64,000 nucleotides of DNA from positions 1 through 64,000 of the forward strand of contig NZ_JASCQP010000016.1 in NCBI RefSeq assembly GCF_030010555.1. Reading direction: 5' to 3'. Below, piece after piece: positions 47,045-56,481 of this stretch (positions are counted from its first letter, which is position 1; every line of letters starts with the position of its first letter). The position numbers were made by a program, and so were the translations under genes. The notes beneath the pieces were generated by a model. The model had not been told where the DNA came from and did no database searches. It was given only the letters and a program-made list of their open reading frames with translations. Origin of the DNA: Halomonas rhizosphaerae (GTDB lineage: Bacteria > Pseudomonadota > Gammaproteobacteria > Pseudomonadales > Halomonadaceae).

Positions 47045-47479
47045 ATGCGCCAGGCACCTGACCTGGAGGCCTTCTGCGCCTTCTTCAATAAACTGGACAA
47101 GACCTGTACAACGAAGCTATACGAGGTATACACTGACGACGTCGACTTCATCGACCCGCTGCACCAGATCAGGGGTCGGGAGGCGCTGGAGGCCTACTTC
47201 CGCACCCTGTACGACAACGTGACATCGTGCCGCTTCACCTTCCACGAGACGCTGCAACGGCACGACACGGCATTCGTCACCTGGACGATGCACCTGGTGC
47301 ATCCCCGCCTCGACGGCGGACGCGAGGTGGAGGTCGAGGGATGCTCGCACCTGCGCTTCGCGGAGGACGGCCGGGTGGCCAGGCACCGCGACTACTTCGA
47401 TGCCGGCGCCCTGCTCTACGAGCGCCTGCCCCTGCTGGGGGGCGCGATACGACTGGTGAAGCGACAACTGGCCCACTGA
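47045..47479 (+). CDS. NTF2-like (SnoaL-type) protein
   Basis: 144-residue cone-shaped NTF2 fold: FCAFFNKLDKTCTTKLYEVYTDDVDFIDPLHQIRGREALEAYF, later TFVTW-type strand and RHRDYFDAGALLYERLPLLG. Members of this small group recur in photolyase and ChrR-sigma-E clusters; no enzymatic role is established that I know of. GGGAGA precedes the ATG. Its 5' half is slightly less GC-rich than its neighbours. Confidence 0.85.
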   Translation: MRQAPDLEAFCAFFNKLDKTCTTKLYEVYTDDVDFIDPLHQIRGREALEAYFRTLYDNVTSCRFTFHETLQRHDTAFVTWTMHLVHPRLDGGREVEVEGCSHLRFAEDGRVARHRDYFDAGALLYERLPLLGGAIRLVKRQLAH

Positions 47480-47504
47480 AGGCCGCCGAGAACGGGGAGA
47501 GACC

Positions 47505-48287
47505 ATGAGCACAGCGAGCGACAGGCAGCGCATCTGGCTGACCGGGGCCACCTCGGGCATCGGCCGTGCCCTGGCCGAACGCCTGCTCGACGAGGGGCAC
47601 CGGGTGGCGCTCAGCGCGCGCAGCGAGACGGCGCTTGGTGAACTCGCCGCCGGTCGCGACAACGCCCTGCTGCTGCCCCTGGACGTGGCCGACCGCCAGG
47701 CCGTGCGCCAAGCCGGCGAGCGGCTGGGCGCGGCATTCGGCGGCCTGGACCTGGTGATCCTCAATGCCGGGACCTGCGAGTACCTGGACGTCCGCGACTT
47801 CGATGTCGACCTCGTCGAGCGGGTCTTCGCCCCCAACTTCTTCGGTGCCGTCTACGGCGTCGCGGCCGCCCTGCCCCTGCTGCGCCGGGCCCGCGCCGAG
47901 GGCGGGCGCCCGCTGCTGGCCGCCACCTCCAGCGCCGCGGCCTACCTGCCGCTGCCGCGCGCCGAGGCCTACGGCGCCTCCAAGGCCGCACTGAGCCACT
48001 TCCTGGAGTCGCTGCGCCTCGACCTGGCCGCCGAAGGCATCGACGTGAGCCTGATCCACCCCGGCTTCGTCAAGACCCCGCTGACCGACCGCAACGACTT
48101 CGCCATGCCCATGCGCGTGACCGTCGACGAGGCCGCCACGGCGATCCTCGAAGGCCTCGCCAGGCGCCGCCTGGACATCCACTTCCCGCGACGCTTCACG
48201 CTGCTGGTGCGGCTGGCGGGCATCCTGCCCCCGGGCCTGCGCCTCCGCCTGGGACGGCGCATGACACGCCAGGAGACCCGCCGATGA
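47505..48287 (+). CDS. Short-chain dehydrogenase/reductase
   Basis: Classical SDR: TGATSGIGRALAERL cofactor site, LNAGT, catalytic Ser (ATSSAAAYLPLPRAEAYGASKAAL) with YxxxK (YGASK). 260 residues. GGGGAGAG precedes the ATG; the stop overlaps the next start (ATGA). Homologues occur with the amine oxidase, DUF1365 and Cfa genes in singlet-oxygen regulons. Confidence 0.9.
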   Translation: MSTASDRQRIWLTGATSGIGRALAERLLDEGHRVALSARSETALGELAAGRDNALLLPLDVADRQAVRQAGERLGAAFGGLDLVILNAGTCEYLDVRDFDVDLVERVFAPNFFGAVYGVAAALPLLRRARAEGGRPLLAATSSAAAYLPLPRAEAYGASKAALSHFLESLRLDLAAEGIDVSLIHPGFVKTPLTDRNDFAMPMRVTVDEAATAILEGLARRRLDIHFPRRFTLLVRLAGILPPGLRLRLGRRMTRQETRR

Positions 48288-49657
48288 CCGCCTCGTTCAC
48301 ACCGCCGCACCCGCCCCGTGACGCTGCCCGCCGGCATGCTGCCCGACGCATTGCCGTGATCGGCAGTGGCATCGGTGGCATGGCCGCTGCCTGGTACCTG
48401 TCGAGCCGCCACGAGGTGACGCTGTTCGAGGCCGCCGACCGCCTGGGCGGCCATACCGCCACCGTCGATGTCGAGCTGGCGGGCAGGCACTACGCGATAG
48501 ACACCGGCTTCATCGTCTTCAACGACTGGACCTACCCGCATTTCCAGCGGCTGATGGCGAGACTCGACGTGGCCAGCCAGCCCACGGAGATGAGCTTCTC
48601 GGTGCACGAGACGGCACGCGACTTCGAGTACAACGGCCACACCCTGGCGAGCCTGTTCGCCCAGCGGCGCAACCTGCTGCGACCCAGCTTCCATCGCCTG
48701 CTGCGCGATATCCTGCGCTTCAACCGCGAGGCGACCCGGGCACTGGAGGAGGGCCGGCTCGACCCCGCCATGACCCTGGGCGGCTGGCTTGAGGCCAACG
48801 GCTTCGACGACGACTTCCAGCACCACTACCTGCTGCCCATGGGCGCGGCGATCTGGTCGGCCAGCATCCGCGACCTGCGCGACTTCCCGCTGCTGTTCTT
48901 CGTGCGCTTCTTCCGCCACCACGGCCTGCTGTCGGTCAACGACCGGCCCCAGTGGCACACCCTGGTGGGCGGCTCGCGCAGCTACATCCCGGCGCTGACC
49001 GCGCCCTGCGCCGGCCGCATCCACCTGGCCACCCCGGTGCGCGGCATCCGCCGCCATGCCGACTGGGTCGAGGTGCGCACCGCGGGCGGCATCCAGGCCT
49101 TCGACCAGGTGGTGCTGGCCTGCCACGCCGACCAGGCGCTGGCGATGCTCGACGACCCGAGCGCCGCCGAACGCGAGATCCTCGGCGCCCTGCCCTACGC
49201 CGACAACGAGGTGGTGCTGCATACCGACACCCGGCTGCTGCCACGCCGCCGGCGCGCCTGGGCGAGCTGGAACTACCGCCTCGATGGACGCGGCGACGAC
49301 GCCCGGGTCTCGGTGACCTACGACATGAACATCCTGCAGCGCATCACCGCCCCGCATACCTTCTGCGTGACCCTCAACGACAGCGCCGCCATCGACCCCG
49401 CCAGGGTGCTGGGCCGCTTCACCTATGCCCATCCCCAGTTCACCCTGGCCGGCCAGGCGGCCCAGGCCCGCCATGCCGAGATCTCCGGGCCCGAGCAGCG
49501 CACCCACTACTGCGGCGCCTACTGGCGCAACGGCTTCCACGAGGACGGTGTCTGGAGTGCCCTGCGGGTGGCCCGCGCCCTGGGCTGCGACGAGGACGAC
49601 CATCACGAGGTGCAGCCGGCCATGCCGGCACCGGCCGCCGAGGAGCGCGTGGCATGA
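48284..49657 (+). CDS. FAD-dependent amine oxidase-family protein
   Basis: FAD-binding IAVIGSGIGGMAAAWYLS, then HEVTLFEAADRLGGHTATV and YAIDTGFIVFNDWTYPHF; C-terminal HYCGAYWRNGFHEDGVWSALRVARAL closes the FAD site. 457 residues. This family is fixed next to DUF1365 and Cfa-like genes and has been tied to light or singlet-oxygen driven fatty-acid modification in Rhodobacter. It may oxidise or desaturate an acyl chain; the reaction here is not known. Confidence 0.88.
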   Translation: MTASFTPPHPPRDAARRHAARRIAVIGSGIGGMAAAWYLSSRHEVTLFEAADRLGGHTATVDVELAGRHYAIDTGFIVFNDWTYPHFQRLMARLDVASQPTEMSFSVHETARDFEYNGHTLASLFAQRRNLLRPSFHRLLRDILRFNREATRALEEGRLDPAMTLGGWLEANGFDDDFQHHYLLPMGAAIWSASIRDLRDFPLLFFVRFFRHHGLLSVNDRPQWHTLVGGSRSYIPALTAPCAGRIHLATPVRGIRRHADWVEVRTAGGIQAFDQVVLACHADQALAMLDDPSAAEREILGALPYADNEVVLHTDTRLLPRRRRAWASWNYRLDGRGDDARVSVTYDMNILQRITAPHTFCVTLNDSAAIDPARVLGRFTYAHPQFTLAGQAAQARHAEISGPEQRTHYCGAYWRNGFHEDGVWSALRVARALGCDEDDHHEVQPAMPAPAAEERVA

Positions 49658-50433
49658 CCCGCTCGCCGCGCTCGCGCATCTATCGTGGCACCCTGCGCCA
49701 TCGCCGCTTCCTGCCACGACCGCATGCCTTCGAGTACGGCCTCTGGATGGCCTGGCTCGACCTCGACGAGCTCCCCGAGCTGTTCGACGGCGTGCCCGGC
49801 TTCAGCGCCCGACGCCCGGCGCTGGCGCGCTTTCGCCGCGAGGACTACCTGGCCCCCCACGACCGCCCCCTCAAGCAGGCGGTGCGCGAGGAGCTGGAGC
49901 GCCAGCTGGGCAGTGCCCCGGACGGGCGCATCTGCGTGCTGACCCAGCTGCGCACCCTGGGGCTGGGCTTCAACCCGGTATCGCTCTACTACGCCTATGA
50001 TGCCCGCGGCGAGCTGCGCGCGGTGCTCGGCGAGGTGAGCAACACGCCCTGGGGGGAGCGCACCCGCTATGCCTGCGCCGTGTCGCCTCGGCGCCACGGC
50101 CATGTCGCCGAGTTCGACAAGGTCATGCACGTCTCGCCCTTCAACCCCATGGACATGACCTACCGCTGGCGCTTCGACACCCCCGGCGAGACCCTGTCGA
50201 TGCACATGGAGAACTGGAAGGACGGCGAGCGCCACTTCGACGCCACCCTGACCCTGCAGGCCCGACCGGCCACCCGCGGCGTGCTGCTGGCCACCCTGGC
50301 CCGCCAGCCATGGATGAGCCTGAAGACCCTCGCCGGCATCCATTTCGAGGCGCTGCGACTCTGGCTCAAGCGCATTCCCGTCCATGACCATCCCGGCCAG
50401 GACCCCCCTTCCCGTGAGGAGAGCTCGTCGTGA
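49654..50433 (+). CDS. DUF1365-family protein
   Basis: RIYRGTLRHRRFLPRPHAFEYGLWMAWLDLDEL start, central LTQLRTLGLGFNPVSLYYAYD and KVMHVSPFNPMDMTYRW, all hallmarks of DUF1365. 259 residues, soluble. Overlaps both neighbours (ATGA and GTGA), so it is translationally coupled to the amine oxidase and Cfa. Homologues are implicated in furan fatty acid formation in Rhodobacter; the individual role is not certain. Confidence 0.9.
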   Translation: MTRSPRSRIYRGTLRHRRFLPRPHAFEYGLWMAWLDLDELPELFDGVPGFSARRPALARFRREDYLAPHDRPLKQAVREELERQLGSAPDGRICVLTQLRTLGLGFNPVSLYYAYDARGELRAVLGEVSNTPWGERTRYACAVSPRRHGHVAEFDKVMHVSPFNPMDMTYRWRFDTPGETLSMHMENWKDGERHFDATLTLQARPATRGVLLATLARQPWMSLKTLAGIHFEALRLWLKRIPVHDHPGQDPPSREESSS

Positions 50434-51698
50434 ACACCCTTCGCTCCGCCACTGCCCGCCCCCTGGCCCCCGAGGGCGACCGGCTAACCCGCTGGCTCAA
50501 ACCCCGGGTGCTGGCCCAGCTCGACCGCCTGGAGGGCGGCAACATCACCCTGATCGACGGTCACAAGCGCCATCACCTGGGCCAGGGAGGGCCGCTGCGG
50601 GCCACCCTGGTGGTGCGCCACCACCGGGCCTGGAAACGCCTGGCACTGGGCGGCACCGTGGGCGCGGCCGAGGCCTACATGGAGGGGGACTGGGATGCCG
50701 ACGACCCGGTGGCCCTGGTGCGACTGTTCGCCGCCAACCTGGAACGGGTCAACGGCGAGATCGAGAACGGCCCCGCACGCCTCGGACGCTGGCTGCTCGG
50801 CGCCCTCTACGGCCTGCAGCGCAACAGCCTGAGCGGATCGAAGCGCAACATCGCCGCCCACTACGACATCGGCAATGCGCTGTTCGCCACCTTCCTCGAC
50901 CGTGACCACCGCATGTACTCCAGCGCGGTCTTCCCGCACCCCGAGGCGAGCCTGGAGGAGGCCTCGACCCACAAGCTCGACCTGATGCTCGAGAAGCTCG
51001 ATGTCCAGCCCCACCACCACCTGCTGGAGATCGGCACCGGCTGGGGCGGGCTGGCCATCCATGCGGCGAAGACCCGCGGCTGCCGCGTGACCACCACCAC
51101 CATCTCCGCGGAACAGTATGCCTTCACGGCGCGGCGCATCGAGGAGGAGGGGCTGGGCAAGCGCATCACCCTGCTCCAGCAGGATTACCGTGAGCTCGAG
51201 GGCCAGTACGACCGGCTGATCTCGGTGGAGATGATCGAGGCGGTGGGCCACCAGTACCTGGGCACCTACCTGGCGACCCTGGACCGGCTGCTCACCGATG
51301 ACGGCCAGGCGATGCTGCAGGCGATCACCATCCGCGACCAGCGCTACGAGGAGGCCAAGCGCGAGATGGACTTCATCAAGCGCTACATCTTCCCGGGGGG
51401 CTTCCTGCCGTCGCACCGCGCCATCCTCGACGGACTGACCCGCCACACCTCGCTCAACGTCGTCGACCTGGACGAGATCGGCCAGCACTACGCCCGCACC
51501 CTGCGCGAGTGGCGTCATCGCTTCGAGGCCAGCCTGGAGACCGTGCGCCGGCTCGGCTATGACGAGCGCTTCATCCGCATGTGGCGCTACTATCTCTGCT
51601 ACTGCGAGGGCGGCTTCATGGAGCGCACCATCGGCACCTGCCAGCTGCTGCTGGCCAAGCCCGGCGCACGGCCGGCGCCGCTCACCGGGGCGGCGTGA
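50430..51698 (+). CDS. cfa: Cyclopropane-fatty-acyl-phospholipid synthase-family methyltransferase
   Basis: SAM-dependent methyltransferase acting on unsaturated acyl chains of phospholipids. N-terminal lipid-binding domain, then LLEIGTGWGGLAIHAAKT (SAM motif I) near residue 200, EMIEAVGHQY, and FPGGFLPSHRAILDGL, C-terminal WRHRFEASLE and YYLCYCEGGF. 422 residues. GTG start at 50430 in a GTGA overlap. It may be a true Cfa or a UfaM-like methylase making furan fatty acid precursors; the operon context favours the light-response version. Confidence 0.92.
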   Translation: MNTLRSATARPLAPEGDRLTRWLKPRVLAQLDRLEGGNITLIDGHKRHHLGQGGPLRATLVVRHHRAWKRLALGGTVGAAEAYMEGDWDADDPVALVRLFAANLERVNGEIENGPARLGRWLLGALYGLQRNSLSGSKRNIAAHYDIGNALFATFLDRDHRMYSSAVFPHPEASLEEASTHKLDLMLEKLDVQPHHHLLEIGTGWGGLAIHAAKTRGCRVTTTTISAEQYAFTARRIEEEGLGKRITLLQQDYRELEGQYDRLISVEMIEAVGHQYLGTYLATLDRLLTDDGQAMLQAITIRDQRYEEAKREMDFIKRYIFPGGFLPSHRAILDGLTRHTSLNVVDLDEIGQHYARTLREWRHRFEASLETVRRLGYDERFIRMWRYYLCYCEGGFMERTIGTCQLLLAKPGARPAPLTGAA

Positions 51699-51704
51699 TC
51701 CGCG

Positions 51705-52232
51705 ATGGCCACCCGATCCGATAGCCCCGTGAAGCTGCTGGCCAACCTGGCCGCCTTCCAGGCGGGCTGGTTCGCCTGCGTGCTGGGCGGCTCGGGGGTC
51801 GGCCTGCTGGTCGCCGCGATGATCCTCACCCTGCACCTGGCCTGGCTGGCGCGCCCCGGGGAATGGCGCTGGCTGGCGGGCTTCGCCGCGCTGGGGCTGG
51901 TGGTGGACGGCGGCCTGACGCTGGCCGGCGGCTTCGACTTCGCTGACGGGACGCCCCTGCTCGGCGGGCTACCGCCCTGGCTGTGGCTACTCTGGCCCCT
52001 CTTCGCCACCCTGATCCACCACTCGCTGGCCTGGCTCTGGCAAAGCCCATGGCTGGCCGTGCTCGGCGGCGCCACCAGCGGCCCGCTCTCCTACTACGCC
52101 GGCGCCCGCCTCGCCGGGGTGGAACTCGCCCCCTGGCTGCTGCCCGCCGAGGCGCTGGCCTGGGCGCTGATCTGCCTGGTCCTGAGTCGACGCCTCGGCA
52201 GTCCGCTTGCCCTGACAAGGCCGGCCCGCTGA
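51705..52232 (+). CDS. DUF2878-family membrane protein
   Basis: 175 residues with five or six hydrophobic segments, HLAWLARPGEWRWLAGFAALGLVVDG and a conserved HHSLAWLWQSPWLAVLGGATSGPLSYYAGARLAG region typical of DUF2878. Unknown function; consistently the last gene of such Cfa-containing operons. Six bases after cfa. Confidence 0.85.
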   Translation: MATRSDSPVKLLANLAAFQAGWFACVLGGSGVGLLVAAMILTLHLAWLARPGEWRWLAGFAALGLVVDGGLTLAGGFDFADGTPLLGGLPPWLWLLWPLFATLIHHSLAWLWQSPWLAVLGGATSGPLSYYAGARLAGVELAPWLLPAEALAWALICLVLSRRLGSPLALTRPAR

Positions 52233-52357
52233 GGCCAGCCCCGCCTCTCCCGCCTACGGCGTGCATTCATCGTGTGTGGACAGTAGACTAGGCACAGCCG
52301 CCCGGCGGCCCCGGGCCGCTTTCGGCACACAATGATCTCGACTCTCGGAACGATTCA

Positions 52358-52873
52358 GTGACCAAGCAACACTCCTTTGATCGCGAAGAACTGCTGGCCT
52401 GCTCACGCGGCGAGCTGTTCGGTCCGGGCAATGCCCAGTTGCCGGCCCCCAACATGCTGATGCTCGATCGCATCATGCACATCCATGAGGAAGGCGGCGA
52501 TCACGGCAAGGGCGAGCTGATCGCCGAGCTGGATATCCACCCCAACCTGTGGTTCTTTGGCTGCCACTTCCCCGGGGATCCGGTGATGCCCGGCTGCCTG
52601 GGCCTGGACGCCATGTGGCAACTGGTGGGGTTCTACCTGGGCTGGCTCGGCCACCCCGGTCGGGGCCGCGCCCTGGGCTGCGGCGAGGTCAAGTTCAGCG
52701 GCCAGATCCTGCCCGACGCCCGGAAGGTCACCTACCGGATCAACATCAAGCGCATCATCACCCGGCGCCTGATCCTGGGCATGGCCGACGGCACCGTATC
52801 CGTCGACGGCCGCGACATCTACCAGGCCAACGACCTGCGCGTCGGCCTGTTCACCTCCACCGCGAATTTCTGA
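52358..52873 (+). CDS. fabA: 3-hydroxydecanoyl-ACP dehydratase/isomerase
   Basis: Makes the trans-2 to cis-3 decenoyl switch that introduces double bases in fatty acids. Hot-dog fold with catalytic His in [22 protein letters not shown] (His and Asp positions equivalent to H70 and D84). 171 residues. GTG start at 52358 after a weak site. fabA-fabB pair with 13 bases between. Confidence 0.97.
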   Translation: MTKQHSFDREELLACSRGELFGPGNAQLPAPNMLMLDRIMHIHEEGGDHGKGELIAELDIHPNLWFFGCHFPGDPVMPGCLGLDAMWQLVGFYLGWLGHPGRGRALGCGEVKFSGQILPDARKVTYRINIKRIITRRLILGMADGTVSVDGRDIYQANDLRVGLFTSTANF

Positions 52874-52886
52874 ACAGGAGGCTCCC

Positions 52887-54104
52887 ATGCGACAAGTGGT
52901 AGTCACCGGCCTGGGCATCGTGTCCTGCCTGGGCAACGACGCACAACAGGTTCTGGAGGCGCTCAGGAGCGGGCGCTCGGGCATCCGCTTCAAGGAAGAC
53001 TATGCCGAGCGAGGATTCCGCAGCCAGGTGGCCGGCAGCGTCGACATCGACCTGGACGCCCTGATCGACCGCAAGCTGCGCCGCTTCATGGGCGACGCCG
53101 CGGCGTTCGCCTATGTCTCCATGGCCCAGGCCATCGAGGACTCGGGGCTGGCGCCGGAGATGGTCTCCAGCGAGCGCACCGGGCTGATCGCCGGCTCCGG
53201 CGGCGCCTCCAGCGCCAACCAGGTGGAGGCCGCCGACCTGATGCGCGAGAAGGGGCTGCGCCGAGTGGGTCCCTACCGGGTCACCCGCACCATGGGCAGC
53301 ACCGTCTCGGCCTGCCTGGCGACCCCGTTCAGGATCAAGGGCGTGAACTACTCCATCTCCTCTGCCTGCGCCACCTCGGCCCACTGCATCGGCAGCGCCG
53401 TGGAGCAGATCCAGATGGGCAAGCAGGACGTGGTCTTCGCCGGCGGCGGCGAGGAGGAGCACTGGACCCTCTCCTGCCTGTTCGACGCCATGGGCGCCCT
53501 CTCGACCCACTACAACGACACCCCCGACAAGGCCTCACGGCCCTATGACCAGGCCCGCGACGGCTTCGTCATCGCCGGCGGTGGCGGCATGCTGGTGCTC
53601 GAGGAGTTGGAGCACGCCCGGGCCCGCGGCGCGAAGATCTATGCCGAGGTGACCGGCTACGGCGCCACCTCCGACGGCCACGACATGGTCGCCCCCTCCG
53701 GCGAGGGCGCAGTGCGCTGCATGCGCCAGGCCATGGCCACCGTCGACGGCAAGATCGACTACATCAACACCCACGGCACCTCGACGCCGGTGGGCGACGT
53801 GGCAGAGCTCAAGGCGATCCGCGAGGTCTTCGGCAACTCCACGCCGGCGATGAGCTCCACCAAGTCGCTGACGGGCCACTCCCTGGGCGCCACCGGCGTG
53901 CAGGAGGCGATCTACTCGCTGCTGATGATGGAGAACGACTTCATCGCCGCCTCCGCCAACGTCGAGACCCTCGACGAGCAGGCCGACGGCTTCGATATCG
54001 TCACCCAGCGCCGCGATGGCGTGACGGTCGAGCGGGTCCTCTCCAACAGCTTCGGCTTCGGCGGCACCAACGCCTGCCTGGTGCTGGAGAAGTTCCGCGA
54101 CTGA
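52887..54104 (+). CDS. fabB: 3-oxoacyl-ACP synthase I
   Basis: Condensing enzyme required for unsaturated fatty acid elongation. Cys-His-His triad: [11 protein letters not shown] (Cys near 163), [11 protein letters not shown] (His near 298), TGHSLGATG (His near 333), and the FGFGGTNA closing loop. 405 residues. AGGAGG lies 8 nt before the ATG. Confidence 0.98.
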   Translation: MRQVVVTGLGIVSCLGNDAQQVLEALRSGRSGIRFKEDYAERGFRSQVAGSVDIDLDALIDRKLRRFMGDAAAFAYVSMAQAIEDSGLAPEMVSSERTGLIAGSGGASSANQVEAADLMREKGLRRVGPYRVTRTMGSTVSACLATPFRIKGVNYSISSACATSAHCIGSAVEQIQMGKQDVVFAGGGEEEHWTLSCLFDAMGALSTHYNDTPDKASRPYDQARDGFVIAGGGGMLVLEELEHARARGAKIYAEVTGYGATSDGHDMVAPSGEGAVRCMRQAMATVDGKIDYINTHGTSTPVGDVAELKAIREVFGNSTPAMSSTKSLTGHSLGATGVQEAIYSLLMMENDFIAASANVETLDEQADGFDIVTQRRDGVTVERVLSNSFGFGGTNACLVLEKFRD

Positions 54105-54128
54105 TCCCTCACGCTGCTCCGACCACAA

Positions 54129-54160
54129 CGCAAGAGGCGCCCCATGGGGCGCCTCTTGCG
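54129..54160. terminator. fabB terminator
   Basis: CGCAAGAGGCGCCCC-ATG-GGGCGCCTCTTGCG, a 15-bp perfect stem 24 bases after fabB and 18 bases from the end of the convergent plsC-like gene; usable in both directions. Confidence 0.85.
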
Positions 54161-54178
54161 TTGCGGGGGCGATCAGCG

Positions 54179-54940
54179 TCAGGCCAGCGGCTGCTCGGTG
54201 GCCGGCGGTGCGGCCGTGGCCGGGCGCGGCACTTCGGAGATCTCGGCCAGCCGAGCCTCGATCCACGCCTCCACCTCGACCAGCACCTCCTCGGAGGTGC
54301 GGCCGGCGGTCTCGATGGGCTCGCCCACCTCCAGCGACAGACGCCCCGGGCGCTTGACCCAGTGACGTCCCGGCCAGCGTTCCCCGGCATTGTGGGCCAC
54401 CGGCACCACCGGCACGCCGGCGCGGCAGGCAATCACCACACCACTCTTGCTGTAACGCCGCCGGCTTCCCGGTGCCACCCGGGTACCCTCGGGGAAGATC
54501 AGCACCGAGAGCCCCTCGTCGAGACGAGACTTGCCCTGGGTGAGCACCTGCTTCATGGCCCGGGCAGGCCTGCTGCGATCCAGAGCGATGGGATGCAACA
54601 GCTGCAGCCCCCAGCCGAAGATCGGGATGTTCAGCAGCTCCCGCTTGAGGACCGTGCAGACCGGCGGATGGAGCAGCTGCAGATAGACGGTCTCCCACTC
54701 GGACTGGTGGTTGGCGAGGATGACGCAGGGGCCCTCGGGCAACCGCTCATGGCCGTGGAAGTCGTAGCGCACCCCGCAGACCAGGCGGAACCAGGCGATG
54801 ATGAAGTGGTTGTAGAGGTTGAGCAGGCGATAGCGGGAGCGCAACGGCAGGAAGGGCGCCGGCGGCAGGAAGAGCACGCCGCAGACCAGCATGGCCAGAA
54901 AGTAGCCGGCATAGAAGACCAGGCTGCGGATAACGTTCAT
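54179..54940 (-). CDS. plsC: 1-acyl-sn-glycerol-3-phosphate acyltransferase
   Basis: Makes phosphatidic acid from lysophosphatidic acid. N-terminal membrane anchor (LVFYAGYFLAMLVCGVLFL), acyltransferase block I NHQSEWET (H-x4-E, the variant usual in this subgroup), and FPEGTRV block III. 253 residues, with an Ala/Pro-rich tail. Overlaps the preceding gene (ATGA). Adds to the lipid genes of the region. Confidence 0.92.
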   Translation of the reverse strand: MNVIRSLVFYAGYFLAMLVCGVLFLPPAPFLPLRSRYRLLNLYNHFIIAWFRLVCGVRYDFHGHERLPEGPCVILANHQSEWETVYLQLLHPPVCTVLKRELLNIPIFGWGLQLLHPIALDRSRPARAMKQVLTQGKSRLDEGLSVLIFPEGTRVAPGSRRRYSKSGVVIACRAGVPVVPVAHNAGERWPGRHWVKRPGRLSLEVGEPIETAGRTSEEVLVEVEAWIEARLAEISEVPRPATAAPPATEQPLA

Positions 54941-55827
54941 CTTGACATCGACTCCTCTTGCGCCTTGCCGTCATCCCTCGCCAGGCACCAGGTATCCAGC
55001 ATGCGCCCGACCTCCAGGCGCCAGGGCTTCTGATGGACGCCGAACACGTCCAGTACCCGCCGGCAGTTCAGCACGCGACGCAGCGGCTGGTCATGATGGT
55101 GGTTCAGCGCCTTGACGCTGCCCAGCGCGACCCGTTCGCCACGGCCTTCGAGCCGCGTGGCGAGTTGGGTACGCACCATGGAGACGAAGGTGTAGGCGCT
55201 CACCGGCTCGGTGCCGGCCAGGTGATAGCTGCCCCAAGCCTCGGCCCCGCAGTGCTGCTGCTGGAGCATGCCGATCAGCGCCATGGCCACGGCATCCGCC
55301 GAGGTCGGGCAGAAGATCACGTCGGACTCGGCCCGCACCTCGCCACCATCCATCAGGGTGTCAAGCAGCTCGCTCAGCCAGGCCTGGCTGCCCTCCAGGG
55401 CGAACAGCGGGCCCAGCCGCACGATGAGGTGCCGGGGATATTCGGCACGGATCCGGTCGCCGGTGCGGATCAGCCGCCTCAGGCTGTCGTCGCGGGGCTC
55501 GGGGATCACATGCTCGTCGATGGGGACGTCGAGGCCGTCTTCATAGAGCTGGTCGGAGACGCACCACACCAGCGGGATGTCCGCCTCGCGACACGCCTCC
55601 ATGCAGGCCTCGACCGCCTCGGCATGGGCCGTGACGGCCGCCGGCTCGGCGGTGATCGGCCGCGACAGCGGCGGGATCACCAGCGCATCCGGCCGCAACT
55701 CCTCGAGCAACCGGAGGCTGGGCGCCAGGCCCGGCTCGATGGTGAGCTCGGTGTCGCTGCGCCGGTTGGCCTCGCGAGCCAGCGCCAGGCTCAGGCAGTG
55801 CCCGGCCTCCAGAATCAGCAGCTTCAC
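54937..55827 (-). CDS. RmlD-like sugar-nucleotide epimerase/reductase family protein
   Basis: 296 residues of an extended-SDR type related to dTDP-4-dehydrorhamnose reductase (VWCVSDQLYEDG, HLIVRLGPLFALEGSQAWLSELLD, SYHLAGTEPVSAYTFV). The N-terminal glycine motif is replaced by LILEAGHCLSLALAREAN, and the catalytic YxxxK is not evident, so it may not be an active oxidoreductase. GTG start at 55827, 13 bases after ssb. Together with plsC it forms a two-gene unit behind ssb. Confidence 0.75.
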   Translation of the reverse strand: MKLLILEAGHCLSLALAREANRRSDTELTIEPGLAPSLRLLEELRPDALVIPPLSRPITAEPAAVTAHAEAVEACMEACREADIPLVWCVSDQLYEDGLDVPIDEHVIPEPRDDSLRRLIRTGDRIRAEYPRHLIVRLGPLFALEGSQAWLSELLDTLMDGGEVRAESDVIFCPTSADAVAMALIGMLQQQHCGAEAWGSYHLAGTEPVSAYTFVSMVRTQLATRLEGRGERVALGSVKALNHHHDQPLRRVLNCRRVLDVFGVHQKPWRLEVGRMLDTWCLARDDGKAQEESMSR

Positions 55828-55840
55828 GGCTGGCCCCTGC

Positions 55841-56434
55841 TTAGAACGGGATCTCGTCATCGAAATCGTCGAAGCTGCCCGGGTCCGGGGCACCGTAGTT
55901 GCCGCCCTGCTGCTGGCCGCCACCCTGCTGCGGGGGAGCCGGCTGCGGGGCCGGACGCTGGGGCTGGCCGCCACCGACGTTGCCGCCCTGCTGCGGGGGG
56001 TTGCCGTAGCCGCCCTGCTGGGGCTGACCGCCGACGTTGCCGCCCTGCTGGGGCTGTCCGCCGTACTGGGCGCCCTGCTGACCGCCGACGTCGCCGCCGC
56101 GGGAGTCCAGCATCTGCATGTCGTTGGCGACGATCTCGGTGCTGTACTTGTCCTGGCCGTTCTGGTCCTGCCACTTGCGGGTCTGCAGGCGGCCCTCGAT
56201 ATAGACCTTGCTGCCTTTCTTGAGGTACTGCTGGGCGATTTCGGCGGTCTTGTTGAACAGCACGACACGGTGCCATTCGGTGCGCTCCTGGCGCTGGCCG
56301 CTCTGCTTGTCCATCCAGGTATCGGTGGTGGCCAGGTTGAGGTTGGCAACGGCGGTACCGGAGGGCGTGAAGCGCACCTCGGGATCCTGGCCCAGGTTGC
56401 CGATGAGGATGACCTTGTTGATGCCACGGGCCAT
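55841..56434 (-). CDS. ssb: Single-stranded DNA-binding protein
   Basis: OB fold [21 protein letters not shown] with WHRVVLFNK and [11 protein letters not shown], a 70-residue low-complexity Gly/Gln/Pro linker with repeated [13 protein letters not shown] units, and the conserved acidic tip DFDDEIPF that binds partner proteins. 197 residues. GGAGTC precedes the ATG. In pseudomonads too, ssb follows the MFS gene and uvrA. Confidence 0.97.
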   Translation of the reverse strand: MARGINKVILIGNLGQDPEVRFTPSGTAVANLNLATTDTWMDKQSGQRQERTEWHRVVLFNKTAEIAQQYLKKGSKVYIEGRLQTRKWQDQNGQDKYSTEIVANDMQMLDSRGGDVGGQQGAQYGGQPQQGGNVGGQPQQGGYGNPPQQGGNVGGGQPQRPAPQPAPPQQGGGQQQGGNYGAPDPGSFDDFDDEIPF

Positions 56435-56481
56435 GAGGGACTCCTTGCTGTCATGAATACGTTGTAAGGATCATACGCGGC

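Noticed and set aside
54179..54940. H-x4-E instead of H-x4-D in the PlsC motif as loss of activity
   Set aside because: NHQS-W-E is a regular form in this subgroup of acyltransferases.
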